The position numbers were made by a program, and so were the translations under genes. The notes beneath the pieces were generated by a model. It made no database searches. It saw only the letters and a program-made list of their open reading frames with translations, and was not told the DNA's origin. This document shows positions 53,251 through 61,197 of a stretch of DNA of 64,000 bases, piece by piece. Numbering within the stretch: position 1 is the first letter of the stretch; the number at the start of each line of letters is the position of its first letter. The stretch spans positions 124,001 through 188,000 of the forward strand of contig NZ_WUMN01000006.1 in assembly GCF_009826935.1 (NCBI RefSeq), written 5' to 3'. This stretch comes from Flavobacterium sp. Sd200 (lineage in GTDB: Bacteria > Bacteroidota > Bacteroidia > Flavobacteriales > Flavobacteriaceae).

Positions 53251-54697
53251 ACCCTACAGATCCTTCCAAGCTTATCTCCAATAACTTCTGCGCCTCCACG
53301 GCAAATTCCATAGGCAGCTTGTTCAATACATCTTTGCTAAAGCCATTTACAATAAGGGCAATAGCTTTTTCTGTAGGAATGCCGCGCTGGTTACAGTAAA
53401 ACACCTGGTCTTCGCCAATTTTACTGGTGGTAGCCTCATGTTCTATTTTTGCCGTCGTATTTTTCGACTCAATATAAGGGAAAGTATGCGCGCCACAGTT
53501 ATTGCCCATAAGCAGCGAGTCGCACTGGCTAAAGTTGCGCGCATTCTCTGCACGGCTGCCTATTTGCACTAACCCTCGGTAACTGTTTTGCGACTTACCC
53601 GCACTGATACCTTTAGAAATAATAGTACTCTTAGTGTTTTTGCCAAGGTGTATCATTTTCGTGCCTGTATCGGCCTGCTGGTAGTTGTTGGTAACGGCAA
53701 TAGAGTAAAACTCGCCTACCGAATTATCTCCTTTAAGCACGCAGCTCGGGTATTTCCAGGTAACGGCACTACCGGTTTCTACCTGTGTCCAGGATATTTT
53801 AGCGTTCTTTTCGCAAAGCCCGCGCTTGGTTACAAAGTTAAATACACCGCCTTTACCGTCTTTGTTCCCTGGGAACCAGTTTTGCACCGTGCTGTATTTA
53901 ATCTCGGCATCATCCAGGGCAATAAGTTCTACTACGGCAGCGTGAAGCTGGTTCTCATCACGGCTTGGGGCAGTACAACCTTCAAGGTAGCTTACATAGC
54001 TTCCTTCATCGGCCACTACAAGCGTGCGCTCAAACTGACCCGTTCCGGCCTGGTTGATTCGGAAGTAAGTGCTTAGCTCCATAGGGCAGCGCACCCCCTT
54101 AGGGATATAGCAAAACGAACCGTCGCTAAACACAGCCGAGTTTAGGGCTGCATAAAAATTATCTTTTTGAGGCACCACAGTGCCCAAATATTTCTTAACC
54201 AACTCCGGATGCTCTTTTATAGCCTCAGATATTGAGCAGAAAATAATACCTTTTTCGGCAAGTGTTTTCTTAAATGTAGTGGCCACCGAAACAGAGTCCA
54301 TTACAATATCAACCGCTACACCTGTCAGCTTTTTTTGTTCGTCTATAGAGATGCCCAGTTTTTTGAATGTTTCAAGCAACTCGGGGTCTACCTCGTCAAG
54401 GCTCTCATATTTTGCCTTTTTAAGCGGTGCCGAGTAATACGATATTGCCTGAAAATCAGGTTTTTCATAATGTACGTTTGCCCACTCCGGCTCAATCATC
54501 TGCACCCATGCACGATATGCTTCAAGGCGCCATTCGGTCATCCACTCAGGTTCTTCTTTCTTTTTAGAAAGGGCACGCACAATGTCTTCACTCAACCCGT
54601 TAGGGAAAGTGTCACTCTCTATATCAGTATAAAAACCGTACTCATACTCTTTGGTCTCGAGTTCGATCTTTAATTCCTCTTCTGTGTATTTGCTCAT
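53249..54697 (-). CDS. sufB: Fe-S cluster assembly protein SufB
   Basis: 482 residues. The SufB core is intact: [99 protein letters not shown] and the C-terminal [27 protein letters not shown] (each cited by part). SufB is the scaffold on which Fe-S clusters form, in complex with SufC and SufD. The gaps before and after it hold four-helix-bundle cassettes. Confidence 0.97.
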   Translation of the reverse strand: MSKYTEEELKIELETKEYEYGFYTDIESDTFPNGLSEDIVRALSKKKEEPEWMTEWRLEAYRAWVQMIEPEWANVHYEKPDFQAISYYSAPLKKAKYESLDEVDPELLETFKKLGISIDEQKKLTGVAVDIVMDSVSVATTFKKTLAEKGIIFCSISEAIKEHPELVKKYLGTVVPQKDNFYAALNSAVFSDGSFCYIPKGVRCPMELSTYFRINQAGTGQFERTLVVADEGSYVSYLEGCTAPSRDENQLHAAVVELIALDDAEIKYSTVQNWFPGNKDGKGGVFNFVTKRGLCEKNAKISWTQVETGSAVTWKYPSCVLKGDNSVGEFYSIAVTNNYQQADTGTKMIHLGKNTKSTIISKGISAGKSQNSYRGLVQIGSRAENARNFSQCDSLLMGNNCGAHTFPYIESKNTTAKIEHEATTSKIGEDQVFYCNQRGIPTEKAIALIVNGFSKDVLNKLPMEFAVEAQKLLEISLEGSVG

Positions 54698-54699
54698 TT

Positions 54700-54735
54700 T
54701 TTAGTTTAAATGTTTAAAGTTTAAATGTTATAAAG
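54700..54735. repeat. Border array of cassette 3, sufB side (GTTTAAA type)
   Basis: AGTTTAAATGTT occurs at 54703-54714 and 54718-54729 (15-bp period), with GTTTAAA and GTTATAAA units between and after. It starts 3 bp from the sufB start and overlaps the last codons of the cassette gene. Confidence 0.75.
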
Positions 54736-55099
54736 TACTTAGCAGGTACTTTATAAAACCACTTAATAACTTTGATATATCACTCACCTTTAAACTCAGA
54801 TTGTCAAATTCTTCATTAGAAATATAACCTAAATCTGAAGCTAAATAAAGTTGTGAACGAAATTCTCCGGCTGATGCCTTTGCAATGTAAAGAAACCTGA
54901 TAAACTCTTTAGCTGTCTCTCTTTCAAAACCTTCGGCAATATTAGAAGAAATTGATACGCTTGATCTCCGCATTTGGTCTCTCAAACCATAATCTTTTGC
55001 AAAAATCTCATTATTATTAGTAACCCTGTAAATTTCTGTGTTAAGTTCTCTTGCTTTTTGCCAGGCAATAATTTCTTCGAAAGAATTTAATTTAGCCAT
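54728..55099 (-). CDS. Four-helix-bundle protein, S23 family (cassette 3)
   Basis: 123 residues. Close paralogue of the cassette 1 protein: shared blocks include NSFEEI, VSISSNIAEGFER, FLYIAK, RSQLYLA.DL.YIS and LLSGFIKYL. Same family of 23S-rRNA-intervening-sequence proteins. The C-terminal codons run into the border array. It lies between sufB and sufA on the operon strand. Confidence 0.93.
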   Translation of the reverse strand: MAKLNSFEEIIAWQKARELNTEIYRVTNNNEIFAKDYGLRDQMRRSSVSISSNIAEGFERETAKEFIRFLYIAKASAGEFRSQLYLASDLGYISNEEFDNLSLKVSDISKLLSGFIKYLLSTL

Positions 55100-55103
55100 G
55101 TCG

Positions 55104-55139
55104 GAACTTTAAAAACATTGAACATTTTCACTTTCAACT
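55104..55139. repeat. Border array of cassette 3, sufA side (inverted, degenerate)
   Basis: Units ACTTTAAAAACATT, GAACATTTTC and ACTTTCAACT. Inverted, it matches the sufB side imperfectly: AATGTTTAAAGT there (54709-54720) against AATGTTTTTAAAGT here. It ends at the sufA stop. Confidence 0.6.
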
Positions 55140-55467
55140 AGAGAGAGAAACTCTCCCCACACCCACAGGTTCTGCTGGCGTTAGGGTTGTTAAAAACAAA
55201 GCCTTTGCCGTTAAGTCCGCCGCTAAACTCCAGTATAGTACCGGCAAGGTAAAGCACACTTTTTTTGTCTACGGCTATTTTAACGCCATTATCTTCAAAT
55301 ACCTTATCGCTTTCGTTAACCGCATTGTCAAATTTCAGTTCGTATGACAGGCCGGAACACCCGCCGCTTTTTACCCCTACCCTTATATAATCGGTAGCAG
55401 CATTAAAGCCATCATCTTCCATAAGCATAATAGCCCTTTTCTTTGCTGAATCAGATACTTTTATCAT
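55138..55467 (-). CDS. sufA: A-type iron-sulfur carrier (SufA/IscA/HesB family)
   Basis: 109 residues with the three conserved Cys: KSGGCSGLSYELKF (about C36) and the C-terminal RTCGCGESFSL pair (about C101, C103). A-type carriers pass Fe-S clusters from the SufBCD scaffold to target enzymes. It is the first gene of the operon. The symbol sufA is used by position; the sequence alone cannot distinguish it from IscA or ErpA. Confidence 0.9.
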   Translation of the reverse strand: MIKVSDSAKKRAIMLMEDDGFNAATDYIRVGVKSGGCSGLSYELKFDNAVNESDKVFEDNGVKIAVDKKSVLYLAGTILEFSGGLNGKGFVFNNPNASRTCGCGESFSL

Positions 55468-55673
55468 AATTTCAATCCTTTACAATTAGTGTAAATTTAG
55501 TGCAAAGATACCACATTTTTGCGTAAAGCAATAAGCGGTACCTTATTTATGTATATAGCAGTATAAGCAATAGTTATACCACACTATTAATATTTATTGT
55601 CTAAAGAAATTTATAATGAAATAAAAAGATTTAAATGCCATAAGGAACCTAATAGCACAAAGCGAATAAATTC

Positions 55674-56456
55674 TTAGCACTCTTTAAAGAAAGCGAGCGT
55701 TTCTTTAAGCAATGCTTCCCGGTTTTCTATATGACTCATGTGGCCATGAGGGTAGGTAACCAATTTCACGTCGGTGCCCTCTGCCTGGTCGGCATGTTCG
55801 GCATATATAAGGCTTTGGTCTTTTTGACCCAAAACCAGCAGTTTGGCATAAGGCCCAAAATGGAGTAGCACTTCTCTGTCTTTTCTGATTTTCATGCCTT
55901 CGAGCGCAGCAACAATGCCCTGCAAAGGAGTTTTTAGAGCTTCTTCGCGAAGTGCCTCAATATCAGCAGCAAATTTTTCTCGATTCTCTTCGCTGAATAA
56001 ATTAGCTATAGACATACGCACAAAAGCAGTGTGGTTTTGTTTAACGGCAGCAATCGCACGGTCGCGGTTGATTTTACGCTCGTCGCTGTCGGCTCTCGAA
56101 GTCGAGTTTTGAAGCACGATACCCTTAACTGTGTCGGCATACAGTTCGGCATAGGCCAAAGCCACGTAGCCTCCCATTGAATGCCCCATTAAAATGGCCT
56201 TGCGAATGCGAAGGTGGCTTAGCACCGCCTGAACAGCATCGGCCATATCTTCCATAGTGTGCACATAGCCCAGGCATCCGGTTTGACCATGGCCTAAAAG
56301 ATCTATGGTAATAACCCTGTATTTTTTGGCATATTCTTCTGTAAAAACATTCCACATACTGCTGTTTTCTAAAAAACCGTGCAAAAGCACTATCGCAGTG
56401 CCTTTGCCGGTTTCGTTATAGGCTATGTTAATGTTTTTGTATTGAAGCTGTTTCAT
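55674..56456 (-). CDS. Alpha/beta-fold hydrolase
   Basis: 260 residues. LLHGFLENSSMW oxyanion region (about 24-35), nucleophile elbow GHSMGG (about 95-100, Ser 97), acidic residue region LLVLGQKDQSL and catalytic His in YPHGHMSHIENREALL. The cap region (about 120-190) is helical. The substrate is unknown; esters or small lactones are typical for this group. It stands alone, about 200 bp upstream-end from sufA in the genome, in a spacer without other signals. Confidence 0.88.
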   Translation of the reverse strand: MKQLQYKNINIAYNETGKGTAIVLLHGFLENSSMWNVFTEEYAKKYRVITIDLLGHGQTGCLGYVHTMEDMADAVQAVLSHLRIRKAILMGHSMGGYVALAYAELYADTVKGIVLQNSTSRADSDERKINRDRAIAAVKQNHTAFVRMSIANLFSEENREKFAADIEALREEALKTPLQGIVAALEGMKIRKDREVLLHFGPYAKLLVLGQKDQSLIYAEHADQAEGTDVKLVTYPHGHMSHIENREALLKETLAFFKEC

Positions 56457-56542
56457 GTTTTTTAATACACACCCTGTGTGCTACAGGCGTACATTTGCAA
56501 AAATAAATCATCTGTGCCAATACAGCAATATGTACCTCTTAA

Positions 56543-57142
56543 TTATATGCTAATACTCTCAATAGCTTTTTGTAGCGAGGTTTCCTGTATGCCCGGTATT
56601 TTTGTTCCTTCGGCACGAATAACCTCTACATCGGTAACGCCAATAAACCACAGTACGTTTTTTAGATATGGGGTTGCATGGTCATAAGCTGCCATTGGCC
56701 CGTCTGAATATACACCTCCTGATGCCAGTGCTATATAAACTTTTTTGCCTTGTACTAAGCCTTCAGGTCCGTTGGCACTATAGCTAAATGTTACTCCTGC
56801 CTGTACAATATTGTCTAACCACACTTTTAACGATGAGGGCACCCCGAAGTTTATAAACGGCAGGCTTATAACAACAATATCTGAAGCCAAAAGCTGTTCA
56901 ACAGCTTTGGTAGCATGTGCCAATTCGGAAATTTCCTGTTCAGTTCGCAAATGTAATGGTGTCATGAGTGCATTAGTGCGGCTTTCGTTTAAGTGCAAAA
57001 GCGGATCGGTTTCAAGGTTGAGCGTAGTAACCGTACTGCCGGGGTTGGTATTGGTTACACGGTTGATTATTTCGTTGCCCAACCGGGTACTTACAGATTC
57101 TGCGCCTCTTGTACTGCTGATAATGTGCAGGATATTTTTCAT
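56543..57142 (-). CDS. azoR: FMN-dependent NADH-azoreductase
   Basis: 199 residues. Flavodoxin-like fold with the phosphate-binding SSTRGAESVS (about 9-18), PFINFGVPSSLKVWLDNIVQAGVTF (central, cited by its ends) and GGVYSDGP. AzoR reduces quinones and azo compounds with NADH and protects against electrophile stress. It is divergent from an HxlR-type regulator, a pairing known from YodB/AzoR1 in Bacillus, so thiol-stress control is a fair inference. Confidence 0.9.
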   Translation of the reverse strand: MKNILHIISSTRGAESVSTRLGNEIINRVTNTNPGSTVTTLNLETDPLLHLNESRTNALMTPLHLRTEQEISELAHATKAVEQLLASDIVVISLPFINFGVPSSLKVWLDNIVQAGVTFSYSANGPEGLVQGKKVYIALASGGVYSDGPMAAYDHATPYLKNVLWFIGVTDVEVIRAEGTKIPGIQETSLQKAIESISI

Positions 57143-57170
57143 TCGGTTAATTTTAAAATTGTTAATTGGT

Positions 57171-57178
57171 CAAAATTA
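57171..57178 (-). promoter_or_regulatory. -7 element of azoR
   Basis: Minus-strand TAATTTTG fits TAnnTTTG, 29 bp before the azoR ATG; a TTTG sits 14 bp upstream, shorter than the usual spacing. Confidence 0.45.
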
Positions 57179-57198
57179 TTTATATTTACTTTCAAAAA

Positions 57199-57243
57199 GT
57201 TAGTAGTTTACTATAGGTTAGTAGTAACATAAAAGTTAGTGAT
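57199..57243. promoter_or_regulatory. Three direct repeats with 18-bp spacing, likely HxlR operator
   Basis: GTTAGTAGT at 57199-57207 and 57217-57225 and GTTAGTGAT at 57235-57243, each 18 bp apart. The first also sits in the inverted repeat TAGTA-GTT-TACTA (57201-57213). They fill the divergent azoR-hxlR spacer. Confidence 0.6.
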
Positions 57244-57248
57244 CTTAA

Positions 57249-57617
57249 ATGATGGAAGAGCCAATAACATTTCCGGGAGTAAATACACAAGCCTGCAGCG
57301 TAAGACTTAATGCCGTGGGCGATGCTTTGTATGTAATAGGGGGCAAGTGGAAACTGCGTATTATAATAGCATTATCTGAAGGGCACAGGCGATTTAACGA
57401 GTTGCAAAGAGCTATAGAAGGTATATCTGCAAAGGTGCTGAGCAACGAATTAAAAGACCTTGAAATAAACGGTTTTGTAAAACGTACCGTTCATACTGGC
57501 ACTCCTGTGGTGGTAGAATATGAACCCACCGCCTATACCGGAAGCCTGCACAATGTGCTTACAGCCCTTGCCGAGTGGGGGATGATGCACCGCGAAAAAC
57601 TGAGAAGAGAAGGGTAA
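57249..57617 (+). CDS. HxlR-family winged-helix regulator
   Basis: 122 residues with two adjacent ATG codons at the start. The HxlR core is present: VIGGKWKLRIIIALSEGHRRFNELQR, ISAKVLSNELKDLEINGFVKR, VVEYEPTAYTGSL (cited by part), forming a dimeric winged helix. A single Cys near residue 16 (NTQACS) sits where redox-sensing HxlR proteins such as YodB and HypR carry their reactive thiol. It probably represses azoR and itself from the divergent spacer. Confidence 0.9.
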   Translation: MMEEPITFPGVNTQACSVRLNAVGDALYVIGGKWKLRIIIALSEGHRRFNELQRAIEGISAKVLSNELKDLEINGFVKRTVHTGTPVVVEYEPTAYTGSLHNVLTALAEWGMMHREKLRREG

Positions 57618-57672
57618 ATCAATTAATAAATCTTTAACGCTCAAAATAACTTTACATACCCGTCTTTCCTAA

Positions 57673-57700
57673 TTGTTTCCTATTTGCGCAAATAGTTTTG
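57673..57700 (+). promoter_or_regulatory. Flavobacterial promoter
   Basis: TTG (57673-57675), 17 bp and TAGTTTTG (57693-57700), an excellent match to the -33/-7 consensus. The ATG at 57719 lies 18 bp downstream. Confidence 0.78.
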
Positions 57701-57718
57701 TGGGCAAATAGAACAATT

Positions 57719-58546
57719 ATGAAGAAGATATTTGCCCTTACTGCCCTTGTTTTTGCATTTTGTGTTGCAAACGCACAATCATTATCCGATACTATTCCTA
57801 AAACCGATGTGCCCAAAAAGCCATTAAAGCTTAGTCATGCCGAGCCATTGTATATAGACCTTATCCGCGATCTTGGAGCGTGCAAAGGTGAACGAGAACT
57901 GAACCTTGGCTTTGGTATTAACAACGAAAAAGAATATGTTACCTACAGCGGTTTTGCCGAATATGAATTTGCCATTGCCAACAGGCTGGGACTGGAGGTT
58001 GAAGTTCCGTTCGAAATGTATTCGCATACCAATTCACATCCGCAGGGTTCGCTTCCGGCTAATAGGGTAGAGGGTATAAAGCTGGCTACCCAATATACTT
58101 TTTTAGTGTCGGCAAAGTACCAAACTTCTATGGCGGTGGGTTATATTCAGGAAATGGAATTCTCGTCGCTACCCGACATAGACCATCATGGCAAATTGTT
58201 TGAAGGCACTGTTTACAACCCCATTTTTATTGCGGCCAAACGGCTTACACCACACATACATACTTTGTTGTACACCGGCCCCATGATTCGTCAAACTTTT
58301 GAAACCAACGAGTGGAACACGTCGTTAGACGTTAATGCTAACCTTCACTATGTATTTACTAACGGCAACTTTGCAGGTTTGGAAACCAACATGGAGTTTT
58401 TAGACGGCAAACCCTCTTTTGTGCTGCATCCGCAATTTAAGGTAGCATTTTCTAAAAAAGTTAGTTTAGGCATTGTAGCGGGGTTACCACTATCGGGCAA
58501 TAATCATACTATTAGCGGAATGACAAGGATGATATGGGTGCCGTGA
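57719..58546 (+). CDS. Exported beta-barrel-like outer-membrane protein
   Basis: Start at ATG 57719 (MKKIFALTALVFAFCVANAQ, a signal peptide); the longer frame begins in the promoter. 275 residues. After a short linker comes HAEPLYIDLIRDLGACKGERELNLGFG, then alternating amphipathic strands (YEFAIANRLGLEVEVPFEMY, LATQYTFLVSAKYQTSMAVGYI), and the protein ends in MTRMIWVP. It looks like an outer-membrane barrel of 10-12 strands. I recall related proteins being mislabelled as purine biosynthesis enzymes in databases; nothing here supports that. Function unknown. Confidence 0.72.
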   Translation: MKKIFALTALVFAFCVANAQSLSDTIPKTDVPKKPLKLSHAEPLYIDLIRDLGACKGERELNLGFGINNEKEYVTYSGFAEYEFAIANRLGLEVEVPFEMYSHTNSHPQGSLPANRVEGIKLATQYTFLVSAKYQTSMAVGYIQEMEFSSLPDIDHHGKLFEGTVYNPIFIAAKRLTPHIHTLLYTGPMIRQTFETNEWNTSLDVNANLHYVFTNGNFAGLETNMEFLDGKPSFVLHPQFKVAFSKKVSLGIVAGLPLSGNNHTISGMTRMIWVP

Positions 58547-58550
58547 TGGA

Positions 58551-58558
58551 TAAATTTG
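58551..58558 (+). promoter_or_regulatory. -7 element of the vsr-like gene
   Basis: TAAATTTG fits TAnnTTTG, a few bases after the upstream stop codon and 27 bp before the chosen vsr start; no good -33 element. Confidence 0.4.
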
Positions 58559-58584
58559 GTACAAGATTTGTGTTTTTCAAAGAT

Positions 58585-59040
58585 ATGGACGATTTGATGA
58601 AGAAGGAGCAACGAAGCAAAATGATGCGAGCTATTAAAAGTAAAAACACAGCAATAGAAGTCCGTTTAGCTAAAGCATTATGGCACAAAGGCTATAGGTA
58701 TAGGAAAAATGATAAATCGGTTTTTGGGACACCAGATCTTGTGTTTAAAAAATATAAGATTGCTGTTTTTGTCGATGGAGAATTTTTTCACGGTCACGAT
58801 TGGGAAACAAAGAAAACAAAACTCAAAGAAAACCGGGATTATTGGATTTCAAAAATAGAGAGAAATATGGAACGTGACAGGCAAGTTAATGAATATCTAT
58901 TGTCAAAAGGATGGAAAGTATTACGCTTTTGGGGAAAGGATATTAAATCGAATCTGTCTGTTTGTGTTAAAGTCATTGTAAATGAGATTGATGAAATGAG
59001 GTGCAAAATTTTTTATTTAGATGCTATAAAAAATCTATGA
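58585..59040 (+). CDS. Vsr-like (very short patch repair) endonuclease
   Basis: Start chosen at ATG 58585 (MDDLMKKEQRSKMM); an ATG at 58534 opens the same frame but overlaps the upstream gene. 151 residues. KEQRSKMMRAIKSKNTAIE, FGTPDLVFKKYKIAVFVDG and RFWGKDIK match the Vsr family, which nicks T:G mismatches arising from 5-methylcytosine deamination. The catalytic Asp (TPD) and His (FFHGH) are kept, but the zinc-binding Cys of E. coli Vsr are not: GEFFHGHDW replaces GCFWHHHHC. It belongs with the methyltransferase downstream. Confidence 0.85.
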   Translation: MDDLMKKEQRSKMMRAIKSKNTAIEVRLAKALWHKGYRYRKNDKSVFGTPDLVFKKYKIAVFVDGEFFHGHDWETKKTKLKENRDYWISKIERNMERDRQVNEYLLSKGWKVLRFWGKDIKSNLSVCVKVIVNEIDEMRCKIFYLDAIKNL

Positions 59041-59104
59041 GAGATTCCTTTTTTTCTTGAATTATATACTTTAGATTTGTAACCAATGCATAAGGTTACA
59101 CAAT

Positions 59105-60373
59105 ATGGTTATAAAAGATTATTATACATTAGCGGAGGCTTCTGAACTTATCGGAAAAGACAAGAGTACATTGAGAAGGTGGGATAATGAGGGTAAGTTA
59201 CCTGCTGTACGCGAACCGATGAGCAACTATCGTGTTTACAGAAGAGAGGATTTGTTGCCTTTTAAAGAGTTTTATTCTGACATTTCGGAGACGATCTCAA
59301 ATTTTGTTGAACCTAAAGGTCTATATACTGTTTTAGAACTTTTTGCTGGAGCAGGCGGCCTTGCTATTGGTTTGGAACAGGCTGGAATTAAATGTGTTGC
59401 GTTAAATGAAATCGATAAATGGGCGTGTGAAACGTTACGTGCTAATCGCCCAAACTGGAAAGTGCTGGAAGGTGATGTAAGGAACTTTGATTTTAAAAAA
59501 TATGAAAATCAAGTTGATGTCGTTACCGGCGGATTTCCCTGTCAGTCATTTAGCTATGCAGGCAAAAGACTTGGTTTAGAAGATGCACGCGGAACATTAT
59601 TTTATGAATTTGCTCGAGCTGTAAAGGAGGTAAAACCACTGATATGTGTTGGAGAGAATGTAAAAGGCTTACTTAACCACGATGGTGGTAAAACACTTGA
59701 AGGAATGATATCTATTCTAGATGAGATTGGCTATAAAGTAGTGCCTGTAGAGGTATTAAAAGCCATTAAATATAATGTTCCTCAAAAAAGAGAGCGATTG
59801 ATTTTGGTGGGAGTGCGCAAGGATGTTGAGGTTCAATATGAATATCCTAAGCCCTACAAAAAAATCTACACGCTTGCAGATGCCTTGAAAAAAGGCACGC
59901 TTTATAATTCAGATGTTCCATATTCTGTTGGTGCTAAATACCCTAATAGCAAGAAAGAAGTTTTAGACCTAGTCCCACAGAAAGGATATTGGAGGGATTT
60001 ACCTATTGAAATACAAAAAAGCTTTATGGGTAAAAGTTTTTATTTAGGCGGTGGAAAAACAGGAATGGCTAGACGTATAGGATGGGATGAACCTTGTCTA
60101 ACCTTAACCTGCAGCCCTGCACAAAAACAAACGGAACGTTGCCATCCTGAAGAAACAAGGCCGTTTACCGTACGCGAATATGCAAGGATACAAACATTTC
60201 CAGATGAATGGCAATTTAAAGGATCATCTGCACATCAATACAAACAGATAGGAAATGCTGTGCCTGTTAATTTAGGCAAAGAGATTGGGTATTCTATTGT
60301 AAGTTTTTTGAATAAGGTTTACAATTTATCAAATTCAAACAAATCGGATTTAGTAACTTCATCGGTAAGTTGA
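59105..60373 (+). CDS. DNA cytosine-5 methyltransferase with N-terminal MerR-like HTH
   Basis: 422 residues. Residues 4-52 are a MerR/excisionase-type helix-turn-helix (YYTLAEASELIGKDKSTLRRWDNEG, then YRVYRREDLLPF). Residues 75-410 are a complete C5 methyltransferase: motif I LELFAGAGGL, motif IV PCQSFSYAG with the catalytic Cys, motif VI ENVKGL, motif VIII QKRERLILVG, a target-recognition region containing MARRIGWDEPCLTLTCSPAQ, then motifs IX (REYARIQTFPDEW) and X (IGNAVPVNL). The HTH may autoregulate the system. Its end overlaps the convergent endonuclease gene by 55 bp. Confidence 0.92.
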   Translation: MVIKDYYTLAEASELIGKDKSTLRRWDNEGKLPAVREPMSNYRVYRREDLLPFKEFYSDISETISNFVEPKGLYTVLELFAGAGGLAIGLEQAGIKCVALNEIDKWACETLRANRPNWKVLEGDVRNFDFKKYENQVDVVTGGFPCQSFSYAGKRLGLEDARGTLFYEFARAVKEVKPLICVGENVKGLLNHDGGKTLEGMISILDEIGYKVVPVEVLKAIKYNVPQKRERLILVGVRKDVEVQYEYPKPYKKIYTLADALKKGTLYNSDVPYSVGAKYPNSKKEVLDLVPQKGYWRDLPIEIQKSFMGKSFYLGGGKTGMARRIGWDEPCLTLTCSPAQKQTERCHPEETRPFTVREYARIQTFPDEWQFKGSSAHQYKQIGNAVPVNLGKEIGYSIVSFLNKVYNLSNSNKSDLVTSSVS

Positions 60374-61044
60374 TTAAGACCTTCATTAAAGAAGTCATTG
60401 GCTTCTAAGTTTGAAATAGTAATATGTAGTGCGACGACTAACTTATCGTAGAATTCTTGAAATCCAGTTAATCGATACCAAAAATCCCTGCCTATAAATA
60501 CTGGGTGGATATCATTAATTATTTTATAATGTCTACTTAACTGACTTGTATCTCCATAAAGAACCCCAACAACAAAATCATTATTACTTACACCTTGTAG
60601 CGCAGTATTCGTCCTAGCGAGTCTAATTGTTTTAGAGAATTCTTCAATCATTGGTTTCACATCTCCAGAATTGATTGTATTAGGGCCTGATTTTAATTGA
60701 CACCATTTTTTTCTACCATCAATTTTATCAATGAATTCTATATCCATGCCTGGTATAACTGATCCTTCTGCTATTCCGAGTATAACAAACATTTTTTGTA
60801 TTGATGTTCCAAATGATGTATTGATTGATGTTCCTAATACACGAGGATAGTATAGTGCTTTTGCCACAGCCTCTGGAGTATAATCATTAACTAATACTTT
60901 TGATAAATACTTAACAACAATTGGATTAATTTTGTATTCTCGTAATTTTGAGTGCTTACGTATCACAGCAGCCATATGTTGTTTAAAAATATTTTTTTCT
61001 ATGTATTCTGTAATAATGTTTAAAAGTGTTTCTTCACTCATCAT
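60319..61044 (-). CDS. Type II restriction endonuclease, Eco47II/PmeII-like
   Basis: 241 residues. LGTSINTSFGTSIQKMFVILG, PGMDIEFIDKIDGRKKWCQLKSGPNTINSGDV carries the likely PD-(D/E)xK site (D in GMDIEF, Q-x-K in CQLKSG). The pattern resembles the Eco47II-type family; if so the site could be GGNCC, but this is inference from family memory. It is convergent with the methyltransferase gene and shares 55 bp with its 3' end. Base composition is AT-rich, in line with transfer. Confidence 0.75.
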   Translation of the reverse strand: MMSEETLLNIITEYIEKNIFKQHMAAVIRKHSKLREYKINPIVVKYLSKVLVNDYTPEAVAKALYYPRVLGTSINTSFGTSIQKMFVILGIAEGSVIPGMDIEFIDKIDGRKKWCQLKSGPNTINSGDVKPMIEEFSKTIRLARTNTALQGVSNNDFVVGVLYGDTSQLSRHYKIINDIHPVFIGRDFWYRLTGFQEFYDKLVVALHITISNLEANDFFNEGLNQLTDEVTKSDLFEFDKL

Positions 61045-61197
61045 TTTGTTTTTGAGTTCAAATATACTATTAAGAGCTTAAAGTAGATATAATATAAATT
61101 CTTAATTACCAATTATACCAACAAACATAAAATTCAATTATATGTATAGAAATGCTGCCACTATAAACAGTTTGGAATGTTGTGCTATTGAATCCGA

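Noticed and set aside
51662..55099. Diversity-generating retroelement, because S23 proteins resemble Avd
   Set aside because: No reverse transcriptase, template repeat or variable repeat is present in the window.
55468..55673. tRNA or small RNA gene in the sufA-hydrolase spacer
   Set aside because: No cloverleaf pattern or stable hairpin with T run could be seen.
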